A DNA stretch of 11,628 nt from Gammaproteobacteria bacterium (GCA_003529705.1 DPVA01000217.1:1-11628); one strand, 5' to 3'. Positions 1 to 8,271 are shown, counted from the stretch's first letter. Notes: a model not told the origin generated them from the letters alone. Numbers and translations are program-made.

Positions 1-2056
1 CATCATGGCGCATATTGATGCCGGGAAAACGACTACTACTGAACGTATCCTGTTTTATACCGGGATTTCGCACAAGATCGGTGAGGTTCATGACGGCAAC
101 GCAGTTATGGACTGGATGGAGCAGGAACAGGAGCGGGGTATCACGATTACATCCGCCGCGACTACCTGTTTTTGGAGTGGGATGGAGCAGGACTACGAAG
201 AGCATCGAATCAATATTATCGACACTCCAGGGCACGTTGACTTCACCATTGAGGTGGAGCGGTCTCTGCGTGTTCTCGATGGTGCAGTTGGCGTCTTCTG
301 TGCTGTCGGTGGCGTTGAGCCGCAGTCGGAGACGGTGTGGCGTCAGGCCGACAAGTACAGTGTTCCCCGTATGGCCTTTATCAACAAGATGGATCGTACC
401 GGTGCGGATTTCTTTCGGGTAGTTGACCAGATCAAAAATCGCCTTGGATCCAACGCCATCACATTGCAAGTACCGATCGGCGCTGAAGACCAGTTTGAAG
501 GGGTTGTTGATCTCATTAAGATGAAAGCTATCTACTGGGATGAGGAAACCCGCGGCACTAAGTTCGAAGAACGCGATATCCCGCAAGATTTGCAGGCCCG
601 CTGTACTGAACTTCGGGAGCAGTTGCTTGAAACCGCAGCCGAGGCCGACGAAGATCTTATGGAGAAGTATCTCGAGGAGGGCGATCTTTCCGCTAAAGAA
701 ATTAAAGCATCCCTTCGCCAGAGGACGATCGCGAACGAAGTGGTGTTAGTGACCTGCGGATCTGCGTTCAAGAATAAGGGTGTACAGGCAATGCTGGATG
801 CCGTCTTGGACTTCATGCCAAACCCAACAGAAGTGCCTGCGATCAGAGGCGTTCTTGAAGATGAAACTTCCGAGGAAGAGCGTCCGGCGTCGGACGATGC
901 ACCGTTTGCCGCGCTTGGCTTCAAGATCATGACTGATCCCTTTGTGGGGCAATTGGTTTTCTTTCGGGTGTACTCGGGAGTCGTGAAATCGGGTGACAGC
1001 ATCTACAACCCGGTCAAGGGCAAGAAGGAACGCATTGGGCGAATCCTCCAGATGCACGCCAACTCTCGTGAGGAACTTAAAGAAGTCCGCGCCGGCGATA
1101 TCGCGGCAGCAGTGGGGTTGAAAGCCATTACTACTGGCGACACGCTCTGCGATCCCAATAAAGTGATTACGCTCGAGCGCATGGAGTTTCCTGAACCTGT
1201 GATTTCCCAGGCGGTCGAACCTAAGACCAAGAGTGACCAGGAAAAACTAGGTGTCGCCCTAGGCAAACTCGCGCAGGAGGATCCGTCCTTCCGCGTACAT
1301 ACCGACGAAGAGTCAGGACAAACCATTATTTCTGGGATGGGGGAACTCCATCTGGAAATCATCATAGATCGCCTCAAACGCGAGTTCAGTGTAGACGCGA
1401 ACGTGGGAAAACCGCAGGTGGCCTACCGCGAGACGCTAAATGCGACGGTCGAACAGGAGCACAAGTATTCCAAACAGACGGGTGGGCGCGGGCAGTACGG
1501 ACATGTCTATCTGCGCATCGAACCGCAAGAGCGCGGCAAAGGGTTTGAGTTTGTCGATAAGATTAAAGGCGGGGTGGTACCCCGAGAATACATCCCGGCG
1601 GTGGAAAAAGGCGTCGTTGAAGCCATGGAATCCGGCATCGTGGCGGGATATCCCGTTATCGATTTGAAGATCACGTTATACGACGGCTCTTATCATGAGG
1701 TCGATTCTTCTGAGCATGCCTTCCGCGCGGCTGCAATCCAGGCGTTCCGTGAGGCAAGTGCCAAAGCCAAACCCGTTCTGCTCGAGCCAATTATGCGCGT
1801 TGAAGTCGTCACCCCGGAGGAGTACATGGGCGGAGTGACCGGAGACCTAAATTCGCGGCGAGGAATGATTTCCGAAATGGAGGATGTTCCGGCTGGCAAG
1901 ATTGTCCGCGCGGAGGTCCCACTTTCGGAAATGTTCGGCTATGCGACGTCCCTGCGTTCAGCATCACAGGGTCGCGCCACTTATTCGATGGAGTTCAGTC
2001 AATATCTACCTGCACCTTCAAGCGTCACGGAAGTGATGATGAAGAAAGCCAGTTAA
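1..2056 (+). CDS. fusA: Translation elongation factor G (5' partial)
   Basis: EF-G is the ribosomal translocase GTPase; it moves tRNAs and mRNA after peptide transfer and helps recycle ribosomes in the cytoplasm. The visible part opens in frame with [10 protein letters not shown], the P-loop that normally lies about 17 residues into the protein, so the ATG at position 5 is an internal Met and the true start is upstream of the window. Counting from that Met, the switch I motif RGITIT is at about 44-49, DTPGH at 73-77 and NKMD at 127-130. Domain III ([10 protein letters not shown]) and the domain IV stretch with GGRGQYGHV follow in normal order. With the missing N-terminus it would be about 700 residues, the usual length. 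It ends in TAA, 26 bases before tuf, as in the str operon. Identification is certain; only the start is missing. Confidence 0.98.
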   Translation, partial: IMAHIDAGKTTTTERILFYTGISHKIGEVHDGNAVMDWMEQEQERGITITSAATTCFWSGMEQDYEEHRINIIDTPGHVDFTIEVERSLRVLDGAVGVFCAVGGVEPQSETVWRQADKYSVPRMAFINKMDRTGADFFRVVDQIKNRLGSNAITLQVPIGAEDQFEGVVDLIKMKAIYWDEETRGTKFEERDIPQDLQARCTELREQLLETAAEADEDLMEKYLEEGDLSAKEIKASLRQRTIANEVVLVTCGSAFKNKGVQAMLDAVLDFMPNPTEVPAIRGVLEDETSEEERPASDDAPFAALGFKIMTDPFVGQLVFFRVYSGVVKSGDSIYNPVKGKKERIGRILQMHANSREELKEVRAGDIAAAVGLKAITTGDTLCDPNKVITLERMEFPEPVISQAVEPKTKSDQEKLGVALGKLAQEDPSFRVHTDEESGQTIISGMGELHLEIIIDRLKREFSVDANVGKPQVAYRETLNATVEQEHKYSKQTGGRGQYGHVYLRIEPQERGKGFEFVDKIKGGVVPREYIPAVEKGVVEAMESGIVAGYPVIDLKITLYDGSYHEVDSSEHAFRAAAIQAFREASAKAKPVLLEPIMRVEVVTPEEYMGGVTGDLNSRRGMISEMEDVPAGKIVRAEVPLSEMFGYATSLRSASQGRATYSMEFSQYLPAPSSVTEVMMKKAS

Positions 2057-2068
2057 CCACGCACTGTT

Positions 2069-2073
2069 GAGGA
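2069..2073 (+). promoter_or_regulatory. Ribosome binding site for tuf (GTG start)
   Basis: GAGGA lies 9 bases before the GTG at 2083. It supports GTG as the start, together with the SKEKFER N-terminus that directly follows and is the normal beginning of EF-Tu. E. coli tufA also begins with GTG. Confidence 0.75.
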
Positions 2074-2082
2074 AATCAGAAA

Positions 2083-3273
2083 GTGTCGAAAGAGAAATTC
2101 GAGCGGAGTAAACCGCATGTGAACGTTGGCACCATCGGTCACGTTGACCATGGCAAGACTACCCTGACCGCTGCCTTGACCCGGGTGCTGTCAACCAAGT
2201 TTGGTGGGGATGTAAAGGCCTTCGATGAGATCGACAATGCCCCTGAAGAGCGTGAGCGCGGAATTACTATCGCCACCGCCCATGTCGAGTACGAAACCGA
2301 AAACCGGCACTATGCCCACGTCGACTGCCCGGGACACGCCGACTACGTCAAGAACATGATCACTGGTGCCGCCCAGATGGACGGTGCAATCCTGGTGGTG
2401 TCTGCCGCCGATGGCCCAATGCCCCAGACCCGCGAGCACATCCTGCTTGCCCGTCAGGTGGGAGTGCCCTACATCGTGGTCTTTTTGAACAAGGCTGACA
2501 TGGTCGATGACGAAGAGTTGCTGGAACTCGTTGAGATGGAAGTTCGTGATCTGCTCTCAAGCTATGAATTCCCGGGCGATGACACCCCGATTGTCACCGG
2601 CAGCGCTTTGAAAGCGCTGGAAGGTGATGATTCTGATATTGGCGCTGGCGCAATCGTTCAGCTTGCCGAAGCACTGGATTCCTATATCCCTGAGCCTGAG
2701 CGTGCCGTAGACGGCACTTTCCTGATGCCCATCGAAGACGTGTTCTCTATCTCCGGTCGCGGTACTGTGGTGACCGGCCGTATCGAGCGTGGTGTGATCA
2801 AGGTTGGTGAGGAAATCGAGATCGTTGGTATCAAAGATACCGACAAGACGACCTGTACAGGTGTCGAGATGTTCCGCAAACTCCTCGACGAAGGCCAGGC
2901 TGGTGATAATGTCGGTGTGCTGCTGCGCGGGACCAAGCGCGAAGAAGTTGAGCGCGGCCAGGTGCTGGCCCATCCGGGCAGCATTAACCCGCACACTCAA
3001 TTTGAAGCCGAAGTCTATATCCTGTCCAAGGAAGAGGGTGGTCGACATACTCCCTTCTTCCAGGGCTACCGGCCGCAGTTTTACTTCCGCACCACCGACG
3101 TTACTGGCCAGTGCCAGTTGCCCGACGGTGTCGAAATGGTGATGCCCGGCGACAACGTCAAATTGAAGGCGGAACTGATCAACCCCATTGCCATGGAAGA
3201 AGGTCTGCGCTTCGCGATCCGTGAAGGCGGCCGTACCGTTGGTGCCGGGGTGGTCTCGAAGATCATTGCCTGA
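2083..3273 (+). CDS. tuf: Translation elongation factor Tu
   Basis: EF-Tu carries aminoacyl-tRNA to the ribosomal A site as a GTP complex. The 396-residue protein shows all GTPase motifs: P-loop GHVDHGKT at 19-26, RGITI at 59-63, DCPGH at 81-85 with the catalytic His85, NKAD at 136-139 and SAL at 174-176, followed by beta-barrel domains 2 and 3. The Cys of the E. coli NKCD motif is Ala here, a common variant. Relative to E. coli there are two extra residues around 182-190, at the end of the G domain. The start is GTG with a good Shine-Dalgarno. Codon use is more biased than in the neighbouring ribosomal genes: 17 of 22 Arg codons are CGT or CGC and there are no AGA or AGG. It ends in TGA, with an in-frame TAA three codons later. 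Gammaproteobacteria often hold a second tuf copy elsewhere; that cannot be seen here. Confidence 0.99.
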   Translation: MSKEKFERSKPHVNVGTIGHVDHGKTTLTAALTRVLSTKFGGDVKAFDEIDNAPEERERGITIATAHVEYETENRHYAHVDCPGHADYVKNMITGAAQMDGAILVVSAADGPMPQTREHILLARQVGVPYIVVFLNKADMVDDEELLELVEMEVRDLLSSYEFPGDDTPIVTGSALKALEGDDSDIGAGAIVQLAEALDSYIPEPERAVDGTFLMPIEDVFSISGRGTVVTGRIERGVIKVGEEIEIVGIKDTDKTTCTGVEMFRKLLDEGQAGDNVGVLLRGTKREEVERGQVLAHPGSINPHTQFEAEVYILSKEEGGRHTPFFQGYRPQFYFRTTDVTGQCQLPDGVEMVMPGDNVKLKAELINPIAMEEGLRFAIREGGRTVGAGVVSKIIA

Positions 3274-3330
3274 TTTTTCGGGTAACTAGAAACTAATGTC
3301 AGTATCTACGACGCGTAACGGAACCAAACT

Positions 3331-3654
3331 ATGGCAGTAAACGTTAGCAACCAGAAAATCCGGATAAGGCTTAAAGCTTTCGATCACCGCATGATCGACC
3401 GGTCGGCGCTGGAAATTGTGGATACTGCCCGACGCACCGGTGCGGTGGTTAGGGGGCCTATTCCGCTGCCAACGCGGAAGGAACGGTTTAATCTTTTGCG
3501 GTCTCCTCATAAATATAAAGATTCGCGCGACCAACTTGAGATCCGCGTCCATAAACGGATCATGGATATCGTGGAGCCTACCGATAAAACTGTCGACGCA
3601 CTTATGAAACTGGACCTTGCGGCGGGCGTGGATGTCGAGATTAAGCTTGGCTGA
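3331..3654 (+). CDS. rpsJ: 30S ribosomal protein S10
   Basis: S10 is a 30S head protein, and as NusE it also joins NusB in antitermination complexes. The 107-residue product is close to E. coli S10 throughout: [11 protein letters not shown] near the N-terminus, [13 protein letters not shown] at about 41-53, and the C-terminal [14 protein letters not shown]. The N-terminus is four residues longer than E. coli S10 (103 residues). No closer Met offers a better start, so ATG 3331 is kept; the upstream Shine-Dalgarno is weak (ACGGAA). Only 57 bases separate it from tuf. Arg codons are unbiased: 6 CGG, 2 AGG, 1 CGA and 4 CGC among 13. The gene ends in TGA, followed after three codons by in-frame TAA TAA. 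Confidence 0.98.
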   Translation: MAVNVSNQKIRIRLKAFDHRMIDRSALEIVDTARRTGAVVRGPIPLPTRKERFNLLRSPHKYKDSRDQLEIRVHKRIMDIVEPTDKTVDALMKLDLAAGVDVEIKLG

Positions 3655-3661
3655 GCCAGAC

Positions 3662-3671
3662 AGTAATAAGT
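3662..3671 (+). repeat. Decamer AGTAATAAGT, copy 1 (rpsJ-rplC spacer)
   Basis: This decamer recurs exactly at 4415-4424 in the next spacer. In both places it supplies two consecutive TAA codons in the frame of the upstream gene, here 3 codons past the rpsJ TGA. It may be a fail-safe stop or chance; see findings. Confidence 0.5.
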
Positions 3672-3693
3672 CATCGAACAAAATAAAAAGGTC

Positions 3694-3699
3694 AGGGAG
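3694..3699 (+). promoter_or_regulatory. Ribosome binding site for rplC
   Basis: AGGGAG lies 9 bases before the rplC ATG at 3709, a good Shine-Dalgarno match. It sits in the 54-base rpsJ-rplC spacer, in an A-rich context. Confidence 0.7.
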
Positions 3700-3708
3700 C
3701 AACCCAAA

Positions 3709-4380
3709 ATGGCATTAGGACTGGTTGGAAGAAAGGTCGGAATGACCCGTGTCTTCAGCGACGAGGGCGTCTCTATGCCGGTGACGGTGATCCAGGTTGA
3801 ACCGAACCGGGTAACGCAGGTGAAGCAGGAGGCCTCCGATGGTTATGTAGCGCTTCAACTCACTACTGGCGTCCGGCGTGCGAATCGGGTTACGCGACCG
3901 CTTCGAGGCCATTTCGCGAAGGCGGGCACGGAGGCAGGACGAAAACTATGGGAAGTGCGTGTGGATGCAGAAACGGCCGAACAGTATCCGACAGGATCTG
4001 AGCTGACCGTAACGGTCCTTCAGGAAGGGCAAAAAGTAGATGTTCGCGGCACGACTATTGGCCGTGGATTCGCAGGGGTCATGCGTCGCCACGGCTTCGG
4101 CGGTGGCCGCGCTACGCATGGCAACTCCAAAGCGCATCGAAAGCCAGGTTCTATTGGCCAGAATCAGGATCCTGGCCGGGTCTTTAAAGGCAAGAAAATG
4201 GCCGGGCATATGGGTAACGTTAGCAGAGTGCAGCAGAATCTCGAGATTGTGCGTATCGATGCGGAGCGAAATCTCCTCTTGATTCGCGGTTCAGTTCCAG
4301 GCCCAAAAGGATTCGATCTGCTGATTGAGCCCTCGGTCAAAGCCAAAGGGGTCACCGCGTCCACTGCGGATGCAGGGTGA
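3709..4380 (+). CDS. rplC: 50S ribosomal protein L3
   Basis: L3 is an early-assembly 50S protein that binds near the 3' end of 23S rRNA and reaches toward the peptidyl transferase centre. The 223-residue product has the N-terminal [11 protein letters not shown] motif, the NRVTQVK segment and the central loop with THGNS at about 136-140 and GSIGQNQ at 147-153. The second Gln of that loop (Gln153) matches E. coli Gln150, the residue methylated by Prm[13 protein letters not shown] and [16 protein letters not shown] follow. The C-terminus runs about 12 residues past the usual end (VKA), giving a Thr/Ala/Ser tail that is probably disordered. It ends in TGA; an in-frame basic stretch of 12 codons then leads to TAA TAA. 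The gene is followed by an unusually long spacer. Confidence 0.98.
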   Translation: MALGLVGRKVGMTRVFSDEGVSMPVTVIQVEPNRVTQVKQEASDGYVALQLTTGVRRANRVTRPLRGHFAKAGTEAGRKLWEVRVDAETAEQYPTGSELTVTVLQEGQKVDVRGTTIGRGFAGVMRRHGFGGGRATHGNSKAHRKPGSIGQNQDPGRVFKGKKMAGHMGNVSRVQQNLEIVRIDAERNLLLIRGSVPGPKGFDLLIEPSVKAKGVTASTADAG

Positions 4381-4414
4381 CGGCCGAGTAGGATGAAAAC
4401 AGCAAGAGCGCGAA

Positions 4415-4424
4415 AGTAATAAGT
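4415..4424 (+). repeat. Decamer AGTAATAAGT, copy 2 (rplC-rplD spacer)
   Basis: Exact match to 3662-3671. Here the TAA TAA pair lies in the rplC frame, 12 sense codons after the TGA stop. Confidence 0.5.
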
Positions 4425-4487
4425 AAGCAGGGCGACCAGAGTCGACATATGTTGCCTAAGAGAAATAGAACGCAGGAAAGGTAGAAC

Positions 4488-4493
4488 AAGGAA
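4488..4493 (+). promoter_or_regulatory. Ribosome binding site for rplD (GTG start)
   Basis: AAGGAA ends 6 bases before the GTG at 4500. No ATG in frame lies at a suitable place for L4, so this site and the homologous N-terminus decide the GTG start. Confidence 0.7.
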
Positions 4494-4499
4494 ACCAAC

Positions 4500-5120
4500 G
4501 TGGAACACGCAGTCGTAAAAATAGATGGCTCAACCGACCGGGAGGTCAGCCTGGCCGAGACCGTGTTCGGTGTGGAGTACAAGGAGCCGCTCGTGCATCA
4601 GGTGGTCTGCGCCTATCTGGCCGGAGCCCGATCGGGAACCAGTTCCCAAAAGAACCGCTCCGCCGTCAGCGGAGGTGGGGCCAAGCCCTGGCGGCAGAAG
4701 GGTACCGGCCGGGCTCGTGCGGGGACAAGCCGGAGTCCTTTATGGAGAAAAGGGGGCAGAGCGTTTCCTGCGTCGGCCCGTAGTTACGGGCAGAAGGTCA
4801 ACCGCAAGATGTACCGTGCTGCAATCCGCTCTATTCTTTCCGAACTGCTCCGCCAGGACCGTCTGTTGATCTGTGACGAAATTCAGTTGAGCGAGCCGCG
4901 GACAGGAAAGATGGCAACTGCACTCGTGGGCTTGGGTGTCACAGGACGGACGCTGCTGGTCACGGCCGAATATGACGCCAACGTGACTCTGTCTGCGCGG
5001 AACCTCGTCAGTGTTGAAACCCTCGAAGCGAGCCAGTTGGATCCGGTAAGCCTAGTTGGAAGCGAGCACATTGTCTTTACCGAGGGCGCGCTTCGCAAAA
5101 TCGAAGAGGCGTTGCAATGA
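4500..5120 (+). CDS. rplD: 50S ribosomal protein L4
   Basis: L4 is an early 50S assembly protein; its extended loop lines the peptide exit tunnel. In E. coli it also represses the S10 operon by binding the mRNA leader. The 206-residue product has the conserved LVHQVV helix (31-36) and the tunnel loop KPWRQKGTGRARAG at 62-75, with Lys67 matching the E. coli Lys63 macrolide-resistance position. QKVNRKMYR, the SILSELLRQDRL helix and the C-terminal LDPVSL segment follow. The start is GTG with AAGGAA upstream; E. coli L4 has 201 residues. The stop TGA overlaps the rplW start (ATGA), suggesting translational coupling. Because the usual leader target before rpsJ is missing here, any L4 autoregulation would have to act elsewhere, for example at the rplC-rplD spacer (inference only). 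Confidence 0.98.
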   Translation: MEHAVVKIDGSTDREVSLAETVFGVEYKEPLVHQVVCAYLAGARSGTSSQKNRSAVSGGGAKPWRQKGTGRARAGTSRSPLWRKGGRAFPASARSYGQKVNRKMYRAAIRSILSELLRQDRLLICDEIQLSEPRTGKMATALVGLGVTGRTLLVTAEYDANVTLSARNLVSVETLEASQLDPVSLVGSEHIVFTEGALRKIEEALQ

Positions 5121-5416
5121 ACCCTGAACGCATTCATCAGATTCTTTTAGCTCCGGTGATATCGGAAAAAAGTACGACTGCCGCCGATGATGGAAATCAG
5201 GTTGTCTTCCAGGTCCTTGCTGACGCGACTAAACTGGAGATTCGAAAGGCCGTTGAAGCGGAGTTTGATGTGTCGGTAAGAGCGGTTCAGGTCATGAACG
5301 TTCGGGGAAAGGTCAAGCGCTTTGGCCGTACTCCGGGCAAACGTCCAAACTGGAAGAAGGCGTACGTCAGGCTCGCCGCGGGACAGGACATCGACTTTAT
5401 GGGCGGCGGCAGTTAG
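5117..5416 (+). CDS. rplW: 50S ribosomal protein L23
   Basis: L23 sits at the peptide exit and is the docking site for trigger factor and signal recognition particle. The 99-residue product matches the family length. It has [11 protein letters not shown] at 10-20 (the conserved P-x-x-SEK motif), the [12 protein letters not shown] helix at about 36-47, and the RNA-binding loop [22 protein letters not shown] at 63-84. The ATG overlaps the rplD stop by four bases, so it is probably translated by reinitiation. It ends in TAG, 35 bases before rplB. Confidence 0.98.
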   Translation: MNPERIHQILLAPVISEKSTTAADDGNQVVFQVLADATKLEIRKAVEAEFDVSVRAVQVMNVRGKVKRFGRTPGKRPNWKKAYVRLAAGQDIDFMGGGS

Positions 5417-5451
5417 GCCCTCGTCTCGTTAGCACATACAGGATATCAGGT

Positions 5452-6276
5452 ATGCCAGTCGTCAAACAGAAACCTACCTCCCCCGGCCGTCGTGGGATGG
5501 TCCGGGTGGTAGCGACCGGGCTTCACAAAGGTCGATCGGTACCGTCCCTTACAGAGCACAAAAGCGCGACCAACGGGCGGAACAACGCCGGCCGGATCAC
5601 AGTTCGCCATCGTGGCGGAGGCCATAAGCGACATTACCGGGTCATCGACTTTGCTCGAACCAAAGACACCATCCCCGCACGGGTTGAGCGCTTGGAATAC
5701 GATCCCAATCGTAGTGCTCACATTGCGTTATTGCTTTATTCGGACGGGGAGCGACGTTATATCATTGCGCCTAAGGGGTTGTCGGTGGGGGATCCGGTCG
5801 CTTCAGGATCGGATGTATCGATCCGTACCGGCAACGCACTGCCGTTGAAAAATATTCCGGTGGGTACCGTGGTCCACTGCGTCGAACTGAAGCCTGGCAA
5901 GGGCGCCCAGTTGGCCCGTTCAGCCGGAGCTTCCGTCCAGTATCTTGGCAGGGAGGGGGCATACGCGCTGATGCGGCTACGATCCGGTGAGACTCGGCGG
6001 GTTCTTGCAGAATGCCGTGCAACTGTCGGTGAGGTCGGTAACGCCGAAAATTCCTTAAGAAAGCTTGGAAAGGCCGGCGCGAAACGTTGGCGCGGAATTC
6101 GTCCGACCGTGCGGGGCGTGGCGATGAATCCTGTGGATCACCCACACGGCGGCGGTGAAGGGAGAACGTCCGGCGGCCGTCATCCAGTAACCCCCTGGGG
6201 TGTACCGACAAAGGGTTACCGCACCCGCAGCAATAAACGGACAGACTCGATGATCATCCGAAGAAGGAAGAAATAG
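5452..6276 (+). CDS. rplB: 50S ribosomal protein L2
   Basis: L2 is one of the largest and most conserved 50S proteins, needed for subunit association and for organising the peptidyl transferase region. The 274-residue product (E. coli 273) has KPTSPGRR near the start, GRNNAGRIT at 42-50, [11 protein letters not shown] at 53-63, the RNA-binding LEYDPNRSA at 81-89, and [15 protein letters not shown] at about 224-238. His230 of that last motif matches the functionally important E. coli His229. The C-terminus is the basic [19 protein letters not shown] ends 8 bases before the ATG. It ends in TAG and rpsS follows after two bases; the rpsS Shine-Dalgarno lies inside the last codons of rplB. Confidence 0.99.
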   Translation: MPVVKQKPTSPGRRGMVRVVATGLHKGRSVPSLTEHKSATNGRNNAGRITVRHRGGGHKRHYRVIDFARTKDTIPARVERLEYDPNRSAHIALLLYSDGERRYIIAPKGLSVGDPVASGSDVSIRTGNALPLKNIPVGTVVHCVELKPGKGAQLARSAGASVQYLGREGAYALMRLRSGETRRVLAECRATVGEVGNAENSLRKLGKAGAKRWRGIRPTVRGVAMNPVDHPHGGGEGRTSGGRHPVTPWGVPTKGYRTRSNKRTDSMIIRRRKK

Positions 6277-6278
6277 TT

Positions 6279-6551
6279 ATGCCGCGTTCGGTAAAAAAAG
6301 GACCCTTTGTGGATCATACGTTGTGGGCCAAAGTTTCGAAGGCACAGCAGGAAGGTTCGCGCCGGCCGATCAAAACTTGGTCCCGCCGCTCCATGATCAT
6401 GCCCGAGTTCGTGGGTTTGACTATCGCTGTACATAACGGCAAGCAGCATGTCCCGGTACTCGTTACTGAGAATATGGTCGGGCACAAGTTGGGCGAGTTC
6501 GCGGCGACGCGAACCTTTCGCGGTCATGTTGGCGACCGGAAGGTTAAATAG
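6279..6551 (+). CDS. rpsS: 30S ribosomal protein S19
   Basis: S19 is a 30S head protein that pairs with S13 near the A-site finger and contacts 16S rRNA. The 90-residue product has the invariant start [17 protein letters not shown] at 33-38, [15 protein letters not shown] at 46-60 and [15 protein letters not shown] at 69-83. It is two residues shorter than E. coli S19, at the basic tail. The ribosome binding site AAGGAAG overlaps the end of rplB, two bases away, so the pair is tightly coupled. It ends in TAG, 57 bases before rplV. Confidence 0.98.
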   Translation: MPRSVKKGPFVDHTLWAKVSKAQQEGSRRPIKTWSRRSMIMPEFVGLTIAVHNGKQHVPVLVTENMVGHKLGEFAATRTFRGHVGDRKVK

Positions 6552-6608
6552 ACCTCAGTAGCAATAGATTAACCTTTGTAAAACAGCAAGGTATACGAGA
6601 AGACAATC

Positions 6609-6956
6609 ATGGAAGTTAGAGCCGTTGCCCGCTTCGTGCGGCTTTCGCCGCAAAAAGGCCGCCTGGTCGCGGATCAGGTTCGTAACCTACCCGTTGGCAA
6701 GGCTTTGGAACTGCTACAGTTCAGCCCGCGCAAGGCCGCGGGAGTGATTCGCAAGGTCCTGGAGTCGGCCATTGCCAATGCCGAACACAACGAAGGTGCG
6801 GATATCGACGAGCTCAGGGTAAGCCAGATCATGGTGGACGAAGGACCCGTGCTGAAGCGTTGGAGACCTCGCGCCAAAGGGCGGGCAACACCACTGATTA
6901 AGTCAACAAGCCACATTACCGTACGCGTCAGTGACAACGGATCGGGGAGCAATTAA
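6609..6956 (+). CDS. rplV: 50S ribosomal protein L22
   Basis: L22 contacts all domains of 23S rRNA, and its long beta-hairpin narrows the peptide exit tunnel. The 115-residue product has [10 protein letters not shown] at 13-22, the family signature [11 protein letters not shown] at 51-61, and the hairpin [17 protein letters not shown] at about 77-93, ending in [10 protein letters not shown] short Gly/Ser/Asn tail extends past E. coli L22 (110 residues). The 57-base spacer before it holds an AAGG and a GAGAAG stretch but no strong ribosome binding site. rpsC starts 3 bases after the TAA stop. Confidence 0.98.
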   Translation: MEVRAVARFVRLSPQKGRLVADQVRNLPVGKALELLQFSPRKAAGVIRKVLESAIANAEHNEGADIDELRVSQIMVDEGPVLKRWRPRAKGRATPLIKSTSHITVRVSDNGSGSN

Positions 6957-6959
6957 CAG

Positions 6960-7643
6960 ATGGGCCAGAAGATTCATCCAAACGGGTTTCGATTGGGCGT
7001 TATTCGAGACTGGGACGCAAAATGGTTTGCCACTGGGAAGACCTACGCGCGAAATCTGGTTGCCGATCAGACGATCCGCAGTTTTCTGCGCAATCGGCTC
7101 GCCAACGCTGCCGTTAGTCGTATCGAGCTCGTTCGTGCAGGTGAGACCCTGAACGTGACGATCCATACGGGGCGTCCTGGTATCGTGATTGGGAAGAAAG
7201 GAGAGGACATTGAGAAGCTTCGTAGAGACATCCTCCGTCTGAACAATAACGTACCGGTCCAGGTTGCTGTCGAAGAGATTCGCAAACCTGAGCTAGATGC
7301 AAGGTTGGTTGCCGAAAATGTCTGCCAGCAGCTAGAAAAGCGGATTATGTTCCGCCGCGCGATGAAACGAGCAGTTCAGAACACCATGCGCATTGGCGCA
7401 AAGGGCGTCAAGATCATGATCTCGGGACGGCTCAATGGCGCCGAGATTGCGCGCACCGAATGGTATCGAGAAGGTCGTGTGCCCCTGCATACCCTTCGCG
7501 CAGATGTCGATTATGGTTTTGCGGAAGCCCACACCACATACGGTGTTATCGGCGTCAAGGTGTGGGTGTTCAAAGGTGAAGTCATGCCGGGAACGGCTGA
7601 GCTCGAGGCACCTAGTAATAATAAGCCGACGGCCGGCGGGTGA
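6960..7643 (+). CDS. rpsC: 30S ribosomal protein S3
   Basis: S3 lies at the mRNA entry channel of the 30S subunit and, with S4 and S5, supports its helicase activity. The 227-residue product starts with [13 protein letters not shown] type II KH domain carries the GKKG loop at 78-81, and the C-terminal domain includes [10 protein letters not shown] at 131-140, with Arg132, Arg133 and Lys136 matching the E. coli helicase residues, then [19 protein letters not shown]. The tail after KGE is short and unlike E. coli S3 (233 residues). It starts 3 bases after rplV, with a GGGGAG site inside the end of rplV. The stop TGA is followed one codon later by a second in-frame TGA. Confidence 0.98.
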   Translation: MGQKIHPNGFRLGVIRDWDAKWFATGKTYARNLVADQTIRSFLRNRLANAAVSRIELVRAGETLNVTIHTGRPGIVIGKKGEDIEKLRRDILRLNNNVPVQVAVEEIRKPELDARLVAENVCQQLEKRIMFRRAMKRAVQNTMRIGAKGVKIMISGRLNGAEIARTEWYREGRVPLHTLRADVDYGFAEAHTTYGVIGVKVWVFKGEVMPGTAELEAPSNNKPTAGG

Positions 7644-7650
7644 GGGTGAT
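7642..7650 (+). promoter_or_regulatory. Ribosome binding site for rplP
   Basis: GAGGGTGAT matches the full anti-Shine-Dalgarno complement GGAGGTGAT at 8 of 9 bases. It overlaps the rpsC stop codon and ends 5 bases before the rplP ATG. It is the strongest such site in the window. Confidence 0.75.
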
Positions 7651-7655
7651 CTGAA

Positions 7656-8069
7656 ATGCTTCAACCGAAACGAACTAAATTCCGCAAACAGCAAAAGGGG
7701 CGAAATCGCGGCCTTGCAGTGCGCGGCAGCCGAGTTAGTTTTGGCGACTTCGGCCTTCAGTGCACAGGCCGGGGGCGTCTCACTGCGCGTCAGATTGAAT
7801 CGGCGCGGCGGGCGATCAACCGCCATGTCAAGCGTGGCGGACGGGTTTGGATTCGAGTGTTCCCTGATAAGCCGGTTTCCAAGAAGCCCTTGGAGGTCCG
7901 AATGGGCAAGGGGAAAGGTAACCCGGAGTACTGGGTTGCCCTGGTGCAGCCTGGAACCATGCTTTATGAGATCCAGGGTGTTGATGAAGAACTCGCTCGC
8001 GAGGCGTTCCGACTTGCCGGGGCTAAGTTGCCCGTCGCCACCAATTTTGTAAAACGTCAGGCGGCCTAG
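7656..8069 (+). CDS. rplP: 50S ribosomal protein L16
   Basis: L16 is a late-assembling 50S protein that organises the A-site tRNA pocket near the central protuberance. The 137-residue product (E. coli 136) has [19 protein letters not shown] at the start, [15 protein letters not shown] at 38-52, [20 protein letters not shown] at 65-84 and [12 protein letters not shown] just after. Arg82 matches E. coli Arg81, the residue hydroxylated by YcfD (RoxA). The C-terminus [15 protein letters not shown] is typical. It follows rpsC by 12 bases and ends in TAG, four bases before rpmC. Confidence 0.99.
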   Translation: MLQPKRTKFRKQQKGRNRGLAVRGSRVSFGDFGLQCTGRGRLTARQIESARRAINRHVKRGGRVWIRVFPDKPVSKKPLEVRMGKGKGNPEYWVALVQPGTMLYEIQGVDEELAREAFRLAGAKLPVATNFVKRQAA

Positions 8070-8073
8070 GGTT

Positions 8074-8271
8074 ATGGCAGAGAAAAAGGTTTCAGAATTG
8101 AATGCAGCGGAACTCAAGAGCGAGTTACTCGAGTTGCGAAAAGAGCAATTTAACCTGCGAATGCAGAGGAGTACTGGCCAACTGGCCAATCCCTCCCGCT
8201 TCAAGGCGGTCCGGCGGGAGATCGCCCGGATCAAAACCCGCATGGTTGATCTCAATAGGACAGTTTCATGA
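8074..8271 (+). CDS. rpmC: 50S ribosomal protein L29
   Basis: L29 is a small helical protein beside L23 at the exit-tunnel rim. The 65-residue product has the expected two-helix layout: [20 protein letters not shown], then the family signature [15 protein letters not shown], then a basic helix with [13 protein letters not shown]. coli L29 has 63 residues. It starts four bases after the rplP stop; an AGGG lies too close (2 bases) to be a good ribosome binding site, so coupling to rplP is likely. Its TGA overlaps the rpsQ ATG. Confidence 0.97.
   Translation: MAEKKVSELNAAELKSELLELRKEQFNLRMQRSTGQLANPSRFKAVRREIARIKTRMVDLNRTVS

Larger units (their letters stand above)
4381..4499 (+). other. Purine-rich 119-base spacer between rplC and rplD
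   Basis: This is the longest non-coding gap in the window, inside a pair that is usually nearly adjacent. About 85 of 119 bases on the coding strand are purines. It contains a copy of the decamer AGTAATAAGT (4415-4424). A possible stem pairs GGCGAC (4431-4436) with GTTGCC (4451-4456, one G-U pair); a competing small hairpin is CGAC-CAGA-GTCG (4433-4444). Two tiny ORFs of 8 and 11 codons with basic products start at 4393 and 4449. The end carries the rplD ribosome binding site. I see no convincing promoter. Function unknown. Confidence 0.6.

Noticed and set aside
5..7. ATG at position 5 as the fusA start
   Set aside because: The frame is open to the window edge, and family members have about 17 residues before this Met, which belongs to the conserved [10 protein letters not shown] motif.
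2626..2655. Two extra residues in EF-Tu and Cys-to-Ala in its NKCD motif as signs of an unusual factor
   Set aside because: Both fall at positions known to vary among bacterial EF-Tu proteins; all catalytic and nucleotide-binding residues are present.
3286..3702. Open frame of 138 codons on the - strand, opposite rpsJ
   Set aside because: Shadow of rpsJ and its spacers; no recognisable domain and no promoter or ribosome binding site seen.
6569..6597. Promoter-like pair TTAACC - 17 bases - TATACG before rplV
   Set aside because: Each box matches consensus at only 4 of 6 bases. Transcription would begin about 5 bases before the rplV ATG and leave no room for a ribosome binding site.
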